Source: Desulforapulum sp034007745
GTDB lineage: Bacteria; Desulfobacterota; Desulfobacteria; Desulfobacterales; Desulfobacteraceae
Assembly (NCBI GenBank): GCA_034007745.1
Contig: JAVEQI010000009.1
Location: 1-64,000 of the forward strand
Reading direction: 5' to 3'
Length of the DNA stretch: 64,000 nt
Shown one piece after another: positions 59,676 through 64,000 of this stretch. Made by a program: the position numbers and the translations under genes. The notes under the pieces are model-generated. The model worked only from the letters and a program-made list of their open reading frames with translations, did no database searches and had not been told where the DNA came from. Every line of letters begins with the position of its first letter. Position 1 is the stretch's first letter.

Positions 59676-60008
59676 ATGTTAAGTGAACAAGAAAAAAAAC
59701 AGGCCTCAAACCGGCTTCTGGATCTCAGAAAAAGTATCTCCCCGTTTACACTGCTCAAGGTGAGCAACGCCTTTCGCAACATGGATAAACAGGAGATACT
59801 TGAGGTGCTGTGGAGCAACCCTGAAACCCTGGTCCAGATCAAAAAGATCCTTCCCACAAATTCCTGGAAAATCGTTGAAACAACAGAGACCAGGGAGGCT
59901 GAAGGTATCGGAGCAAACCATTCCTGGTTCAAGGTTCAGCTTAAAAAGACATCCACCGGCGAAGAAGAAAATGAAACAGAAAAAAAAGGAGACGAAAAAA
60001 ATGACTGA
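59676..60008 (+). CDS. TusA-like protein lacking the catalytic cysteine
   Basis: A 110-residue protein. Residues 15-75 look like the TusA sulfur-carrier fold: LLDLRKSISPFTLLKVSNAF, NMDKQEILEVLWSNPETL and SWKIVETTE. TusA has an invariant Cys-Pro; here the motif is Ser-Pro, so it cannot carry persulfide in the usual way. The tail is Lys/Glu-rich and charged. No ribosome site is evident before the ATG. It overlaps the DsrE-like gene by 8 bp, so the two probably act together. Confidence 0.65.
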   Translation: MLSEQEKKQASNRLLDLRKSISPFTLLKVSNAFRNMDKQEILEVLWSNPETLVQIKKILPTNSWKIVETTETREAEGIGANHSWFKVQLKKTSTGEEENETEKKGDEKND

Positions 60009-60360
60009 GAATGTACTCATCGTTCTATCCTGCGGCACCAACAATCCAAACCGGGGGACAAGGGCGTTTCACCTTGCGACCATAGCCCAGAAAGAGGGGA
60101 AAAACGTCACCATGTTCCTTCTGGATGAGGCTGTCTATCTCGCAAGACAGGGTGCCATGGAACATATGCGGGCAGCAACCGGCGATGTTGCCGACGACCT
60201 TCTTGCCCATCTCCAGGCCCACAACGTGCCGATCCTGGTATGCTCTCCCTGTGCCAAGGCACGATTTATAAAGGCAGAGGAGCTTGAAGACTGCTGTGAG
60301 CTTGCCCCTGCCACTGAACTTATCAGGCTTGCCTGCGACTCTGCCGTAATCAGCCTTTAG
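60001..60360 (+). CDS. DsrE-family protein
   Basis: A 119-residue DsrE-fold protein: VLIVLSCGTNNPNRGTRAFH, ATIAQKEGKNVTMFLLDEAV, NVPILVCSPCAKARF. The two cysteines in VCSPCAKAR and those in EDCCELAP are candidates for sulfur handling. DsrE-like proteins pass persulfide sulfur in dissimilatory sulfur metabolism. The start ATG overlaps the end of the TusA-like gene, and AAAAAAGGAGACGAAAAA is just upstream. A CoA-disulfide-reductase-like enzyme follows after 40 bp. Confidence 0.82.
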   Translation: MTENVLIVLSCGTNNPNRGTRAFHLATIAQKEGKNVTMFLLDEAVYLARQGAMEHMRAATGDVADDLLAHLQAHNVPILVCSPCAKARFIKAEELEDCCELAPATELIRLACDSAVISL

Positions 60361-60400
60361 GATTTTAATATATTAACCAGCTCAACTCTAAGGAGAACGA

Positions 60401-62107
60401 ATGTCCAAACGTGTAATCATCATAGGCGCTGTGGCCCTGGGACCCAAGGTCGCATGCAGATTAAGACGCATCGATCCTGATGCCCAGATAACCCTCATCG
60501 ACCGGGATAATCTTATTTCCTACGGCGGCTGCGGCATACCTTATTATGTTGGAGGCGACGTTGCAGACCTTGAAGGTCTTTATTCAACAATTGCCCATGC
60601 CGTAAGAGACAAGGCCTTTTTTGAAATGGTCAAGGGGGTAGACGTTATCACCCGGGCCGAGGCCATTTCCATCAACAGAAAAGAAAAAAGCCTTACCATC
60701 CGCCACCTGGAGGAGAACAGGGAGCAAGTCCTCGAGTATGACAAGCTGGTGATCGCAACCGGCGCCACCCCTGTTCAACCCCCCTTCCCAGGCGTGACTC
60801 TGCCCCAGGTTTTTCCCGTATCAAACCTGCACCAGGCAAAGGCCATAAAGGATATGATCTCAAAGGGAGAGGTTGAAAACGCAGTCATCATAGGAGCCGG
60901 GGCCATTGGTATTGAGATGGCCGAAGCCCTTACCGACCTCTGGGGCGTTAATACGACCATCGTTGAAATGGCCGATCGGGTTCTGCCCCAGGCCCTTGGA
61001 CGAAACATCGCCACTATTGCCCAGAAACAGCTGACAGATAATGGTGTGAAACTGCTCATCGGTGAAAGGGTCCTTAAGATAAACGGGACACCTGAAACCG
61101 GAGTGGAATCGGTTGAGACCACCGCAGGCACCCTTCCTTGTCAGCTTGTGATCCTTGCCACAGGCATCAGACCCAACTCAGAACTTGCGGCCGATGCAGG
61201 CCTTGCCCTCGGATGGAACCGGGGAATTCTTGTGGACCAATGCATGCGAACCTCAGATCCTGACATCTATGCAGGAGGCGACTGTGTCGAGGTGATGCAC
61301 CTTGTTAGCGGCCGAACCCTTCTCATGCCCCTTGGAAGCCTTGCCAACCGCCAGGGAAGAATCATCGCATCCAATATCAACGGCAGCTGCGAACAGTTCA
61401 AGGGAACGGTGGGAACCTTTTGCATCAAAATTTTTGACATGGGCTTTTCAACGGCTGGTCTTACCTTTGACCAGGCAAAGGATGTGGGCTTTGATCCTGT
61501 ATATGCCACGGTTGCACAGTCTGACCGGGCACATTTTTATCCGGATTCAGAGTTCATGTACATGGAACTCATTGCGGACAGGAAAACCCGCAGGGTTCTT
61601 GGAGTTGAAGCGGCAGGTCCCCAGGGAGACGCAGTCAAGGCAAGGGTGGATGCAATCGCACCCCTCTTTCAGTACCGGGCCGATATTTCAGATATCTGCA
61701 CTCTTGAGGCGGGTTACTCCCCCCCCTATGCATCTGCCATGGATATTATCAACAACGTGGCAAACACCCTTGACAACATTTTAGACGGAAAGTACAAGAC
61801 CATTGATGCCCTTGATTTCATTAAAAAATTTGAGGCCGAAGAGATCCGGGTGCTCGACGTCAGGAGTAAGATCCAGGCAGATCCCTTTGTGAAAAAATAC
61901 GGCGAGCGCTGGATCAACATTCCCCAGGAAAAACTAAGAGAGAGAATCGACGAGGTGCCCAAAAATGAAGACATCTGCACCATCTGCGGGTCAGGTCCCA
62001 GATCCTACGAGGCCCAGATAGTGCTCGGGGCAAAAAACATTACCCAGACCTATAATGTTCAGGGTGGTTACGGCATGATCATTGCGGTTCATGATCCGCT
62101 GATATAA
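60401..62107 (+). CDS. CoA-disulfide/polysulfide reductase with rhodanese domain
   Basis: A 568-residue flavoprotein. An N-terminal FAD motif (VIIIGAVALGPKVACRLRR), single redox Cys44 in SYGGCGIPYY, NAD-binding VIIGAGAIGIEMAEAL, ATGIRPNSELA and IYAGGDCVEV mark the CoA-disulfide reductase class. The C-terminal 110 residues form a rhodanese domain with Cys529 in CGSGPRS. The same fusion occurs in NADH-dependent persulfide/polysulfide reductases (Npsr-like), which use CoA persulfide. With TusA- and DsrE-like genes it suggests transfer of sulfane sulfur to a reductase. Confidence 0.9.
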   Translation: MSKRVIIIGAVALGPKVACRLRRIDPDAQITLIDRDNLISYGGCGIPYYVGGDVADLEGLYSTIAHAVRDKAFFEMVKGVDVITRAEAISINRKEKSLTIRHLEENREQVLEYDKLVIATGATPVQPPFPGVTLPQVFPVSNLHQAKAIKDMISKGEVENAVIIGAGAIGIEMAEALTDLWGVNTTIVEMADRVLPQALGRNIATIAQKQLTDNGVKLLIGERVLKINGTPETGVESVETTAGTLPCQLVILATGIRPNSELAADAGLALGWNRGILVDQCMRTSDPDIYAGGDCVEVMHLVSGRTLLMPLGSLANRQGRIIASNINGSCEQFKGTVGTFCIKIFDMGFSTAGLTFDQAKDVGFDPVYATVAQSDRAHFYPDSEFMYMELIADRKTRRVLGVEAAGPQGDAVKARVDAIAPLFQYRADISDICTLEAGYSPPYASAMDIINNVANTLDNILDGKYKTIDALDFIKKFEAEEIRVLDVRSKIQADPFVKKYGERWINIPQEKLRERIDEVPKNEDICTICGSGPRSYEAQIVLGAKNITQTYNVQGGYGMIIAVHDPLI

Positions 62108-62205
62108 AGCAGTAGGCTGTAAGCAGTAGGTAGTGCTAACAGCTAACTGCTAAAAGCTGTTTCCTATAAACCCACATGTCCTGCAGACACAACGAACGAT
62201 GAAAC
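62108..62205 (+). repeat. GCTAA-rich tract plus copy 5 of hairpin repeat
   Basis: 62108-62160 is a tract of GCAGTAGGCTGTAAGCAGTA and GCTAACAGCTAACTGCTAAA-type words. It passes into TATAAACCCACATGTCCTGC and AGACACAACGAACGATGAAA (62165-62204). Same composite as at 7163-7268 and 59531-59616. Confidence 0.6.
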
Positions 62206-62238
62206 ATGAAAGAAGCAGAAGGGAAATAGTACCATTCC

Positions 62239-62418
62239 GCCCCCTTTGGTTACCCTGACCGGAACGGTAAACGTCGGGAGGATTTTTGCCCTTCCAGTCT
62301 AAAGCGCAGGAACTGCGGGCTAAAGTCCTCAAACAGCCTGCGCTTCTTAACGCCTGAAAGGGCAAAAATCCTAAACCCTTTGGTTCACCATGTTCCGGTC
62401 AGGGTAACCAAAGAGGGC
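62239..62418. repeat. 180-bp imperfect palindrome
   Basis: CCCTTTGGTTACCCTGACCG with GAAC at the left (62242-62265) is mirrored by GTTCCGGTCAGGGTAACCAA with AGAGGG at the right (62392-62417). Inner parts also pair (GGATTTTTGCCCTT with AAGGGCAAAAATCC; AAGCGCAGG with CCTGCGCTT). It would form a long hairpin; probably a non-autonomous mobile element or its remains. Confidence 0.6.
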
Positions 62419-62471
62419 TCTAAAATCGAGACATCCATAGTGACGTTTCGACGGGAGTTTCTTATAAACCC
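62391..62471 (+). repeat. Direct repeat, copy A
   Basis: TGTTCCGGTCAGGGTAACCA, AAGAGGGCTCTAAAATCGAG and GTTTCGACGGGAGTTTCTTA match copy B at 62734-62816 with scattered changes. It overlaps the right arm of the palindrome and copy 6 of the hairpin repeat. Confidence 0.65.
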
Positions 62472-62504
62472 ACATGTCCTTACGGACACAACGAAGCATG
62501 AAAC
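62462..62504 (+). repeat. Copy 6 of six-copy hairpin repeat
   Basis: TTATAAACCCACATGTCCTT and ACGGACACAACGAAGCATGA. The stem TGTCC-TTAC-GGACA is perfect in this copy. It sits immediately before the palindromic MITE. Confidence 0.7.
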
Positions 62505-62510
62505 TTCAAT

Positions 62511-62673
62511 TAGGGAGCTTCCAGGAAATAATATACGCATATCGTGCAGGACTTTTGTTCGTTTTCAAGACGTGATGACAGGAGCATAGTGAACTATGTG
62601 CCTGTTATCACAACGTAGAAAACGAGCAAAAGGGCAAGCAGGATGCGTAGATTGTTTTTTGGAAGTTCCCTTA
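62511..62673 (+). mobile_element. Palindromic MITE, TA-flanked
   Basis: A 163-bp near-palindrome between TA dinucleotides. The left end TAGGGAGCTTCCAGGAAATA and right end TTTTTTGGAAGTTCCCTTA are inverted, and the pairing continues through CTTTTGTTCGTTTTC/AAACGAGCAAAAG to the centre CATAGTGAACTATG at about 62590. TA borders fit Tc1/mariner-IS630-type transposition. A shortened relative lies at 27580-27655. No transposase of this type is in the window. Confidence 0.75.
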
Positions 62674-62733
62674 GAACTGAACTTTGTTTCTTGTCTCCTG
62701 TTTCAAGTTTCTTGCTCCCCCTTTAGTTTTGAA

Positions 62734-62816
62734 TGTTCCGGTCAGGATAAGCAAAGAGGGCTCTAAAGTCGAGGCTTGCACAGTGAAGTTTCGACGGAAA
62801 TTTCTTATAAAAACCA
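62734..62816 (+). repeat. Direct repeat, copy B
   Basis: TGTTCCGGTCAGGATAAGCA, AAGAGGGCTCTAAAGTCGAG and GTTTCGACGGAAATTTCTTA, the partner of 62391-62471. The remaining sequence 62674-62733 and 62817-62948 holds T-rich TTTCTTG-type words and no gene. Confidence 0.6.
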
Positions 62817-62948
62817 CTTGAAACAAACTGACGAAACGGATAAGTTATGGAACGCTGAATGGCTTGACAACCTCTGTTTCATCCTAATTTTATCAACACG
62901 CTAATACTTATACTTTACTCGACTATCAAGTTTCAGGGAGTTTTTGAT

Positions 62949-63344
62949 ATGCTTTTTAAACTTTTCCTCTGCTTTACACTTATTCCAGCTGTGGAGATAT
63001 ATCTGCTCATCAAGGTCGGCACCGTGATTGGAAGCTTTAACACTGTGCTTTTAGTTATTGCCACAGGCTTTTTTGGCGCATGGCTCGCCCGAATGGAAGG
63101 ATTGAACACCATGTTCAAGGTAAGACAAAGCCTTGATCGGGGAATCATACCGGAAGAGGAACTTATAGATGCCTTTATAATCTTTCTTGCCGGCATCGTT
63201 CTCATTGCGCCAGGTCTTTTAACCGACGTTTTCGGACTCCTGCTTCTATGGCCGGTTGGTCGGAATGCCTTTAAGCGATTTATACGACAAAAAATGAAAG
63301 AATTCAACGACAGTAAAGAGATCAACATCACCCGATATCACTAA
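62949..63344 (+). CDS. fxsA: FxsA-family membrane protein
   Basis: A 131-residue membrane protein with three or four helices (KLFLCFTLIPAVEIYLLIKV, IGSFNTVLLVIATGFFGAWL and FLAGIVLIAPGLLTDVFGLL). The motif GxxxxxPGxxTDxxG is typical of FxsA, known from E. coli for easing phage T7 exclusion by the F plasmid; its normal role is unclear. It is followed 25 bp later by a nitroreductase. Confidence 0.88.
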   Translation: MLFKLFLCFTLIPAVEIYLLIKVGTVIGSFNTVLLVIATGFFGAWLARMEGLNTMFKVRQSLDRGIIPEEELIDAFIIFLAGIVLIAPGLLTDVFGLLLLWPVGRNAFKRFIRQKMKEFNDSKEINITRYH

Positions 63345-63369
63345 CGGGCATGGTTGTAAAAGGAGACCA

Positions 63370-63891
63370 ATGTTCTTTGACCTAATTCAAAAAAGACGAA
63401 GCATACGTAAGTTTAAACCGGTTCCGGTTGAACGTGAAAAGATTAACCGCCTCATTGAAACAGCCCTTAGATCCCCCTCTTCCAGGGGATTCAACCCCTG
63501 GCGCTTCGTGGTGGTTGATCAACCTTCCACCCTTGCAAATCTAAGCCTTGCTAAACCCCATGGTGCAGCCTTCTTAAGGGATGCCCCCCTTGCAATTGTG
63601 GTGGTTGGGGATCCCCAGGCGAGCGATGTATGGATAGAAGACTGTTCCATTGCCTCAACAATGATTCACCTCGGGGCCCAGGCCCTTGGTCTTGGCTCCT
63701 GCTGGATACAGATCCGAAGGAGGGGTCATGACAAAATCAAAAGCTCTGACGACTATATCAAGGAGCTACTATCGATCCCCGACAACCTGGCCGTAGAATC
63801 AATTATTGCCATCGGCTATGCTGATGAAATAAAAGCCCCCCATTCTGCTGAAACCCTTGAAATGGAAAAAATTCATTTTAATCGATTTTAA
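63370..63891 (+). CDS. Nitroreductase-family flavoprotein
   Basis: A 173-residue NADH/FMN-type nitroreductase fold. The FMN-binding RRSIRKFKPVPVEREKINRL, RSPSSRGFNPWRFVVV, the central IASTMIHLGAQALGLGSCWI and the C-terminal AIGYADE are typical. Such enzymes reduce nitroaromatics, quinones or flavins; this short form belongs to the single-domain group. AAAGGAGACCA precedes the ATG. It may be co-transcribed with fxsA. Confidence 0.88.
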   Translation: MFFDLIQKRRSIRKFKPVPVEREKINRLIETALRSPSSRGFNPWRFVVVDQPSTLANLSLAKPHGAAFLRDAPLAIVVVGDPQASDVWIEDCSIASTMIHLGAQALGLGSCWIQIRRRGHDKIKSSDDYIKELLSIPDNLAVESIIAIGYADEIKAPHSAETLEMEKIHFNRF

Positions 63892-63894
63892 AGC

Positions 63895-64000
63895 TTAGAT
63901 ATCCTTTAACCGACGATCCCCATGGGAGTTTAAAGCAAGCCCCGCAAACAGCTCCACCGCATGGGCCAGGGCCTCAAACTCCATAGTCCCGGGGATTTTA
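63895..64000 (-). CDS. 3' end of an unidentified gene, cut by the window edge
   Basis: The minus strand is open from the window edge to a TAA at 63895-63897 and encodes 34 residues: KIPGTMEFEALAHAVELFAG then LALNSHGDRRLKDI. It converges on the nitroreductase gene with a gap of 3 bp. Too short to assign a family. Confidence 0.45.
   Translation of the reverse strand, partial: KIPGTMEFEALAHAVELFAGLALNSHGDRRLKDI

Noticed and set aside
62239..62418. Palindrome as an integron attC site or a functional RNA
   Set aside because: No integrase, no attC core sites and no neighbouring cassettes; a mobile-repeat origin is simpler given the other repeats around it.
1..64000. CRISPR arrays, tRNA or rRNA genes
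   Set aside because: No regularly spaced repeats and no cloverleaf or rRNA-like sequence was recognised by eye; a covariance search could still find a small RNA.

Overview
The window looks like a stretch of chromosome from a complete-oxidising, sulfate-reducing Desulfobacterota bacterium (Desulfobacteraceae type). This is an inference. It rests on a Wolinella-type fumarate reductase/succinate dehydrogenase, a full methylmalonyl-CoA to malate operon, a tungstate-type ABC importer, DsrE/TusA-like sulfur carriers, a CoA-disulfide-reductase-like enzyme and many two-component proteins. No rRNA, tRNA, CRISPR array or intact transposase was seen.

Layout. 0-7 kb is accessory: a 5'-truncated CpxA-like kinase, IS debris, a radical SAM protein, a cluster of PatB-like C-S lyase plus EamA and MFS transporters, and a broken Fic gene. 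7.7-12.6 kb holds a CBS protein, an RNase HI with an N-terminal extension, DUF89, a DUF134 regulator followed by Gly-rich small proteins, and a split YeeE/YedE sulfur transporter. 12.6-23.6 kb is one long minus-strand operon (epimerase, mutase, MeaB, SucC, SucD, FrdC, FrdA, FrdB, fumarase). It ends at a strong terminator, and a collapsed CaiB-type CoA-transferase pseudogene sits upstream of it. Together these genes convert methylmalonyl-CoA to succinyl-CoA, succinate, fumarate and malate, or run in reverse.

24-27.5 kb holds a DEAD-box helicase overlapping a Fic protein with an altered catalytic motif, a PflX-like radical SAM protein and a DUF503 protein. 27.7-36.1 kb is a signalling operon: receiver-PP2C phosphatase, PocR/PAS hybrid kinase, glycogen phosphorylase, STAS protein and RsbW-like kinase. 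It suggests partner-switch control tied to glycogen breakdown. 36.4-44.4 kb contains a decayed second copy of the PflX-like gene and a choline/betaine region (binding protein, BetB, BetA), with a sirtuin and an unknown secreted protein between them. betB and betA share a conserved leader, and two MITE-like repeats bracket part of this region.

44.5-55.3 kb holds a Ser/Thr kinase fused to a DUF1566-like domain, a metallophosphoesterase, wtpABC, and a GldG/DUF4340-type ABC export system with a tandem ribbon-helix-helix-like protein upstream. 55.6-59.4 kb holds two Hsp20 genes behind a perfect consensus promoter, an amidohydrolase, an S4 protein and a sigma-54 regulator. The regulator is divergent from a TusA-like/DsrE/CoA-disulfide-reductase operon that carries a good -24/-12 promoter. 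62.1-62.9 kb is a dense island of nested repeats, followed by fxsA, a nitroreductase and the 3' end of an unidentified gene.

The intergenic regions are unusually rich in short mobile or repeat DNA: at least two MITE families, a six-copy hairpin repeat, TTAGC-rich tracts and relics of IS ends.
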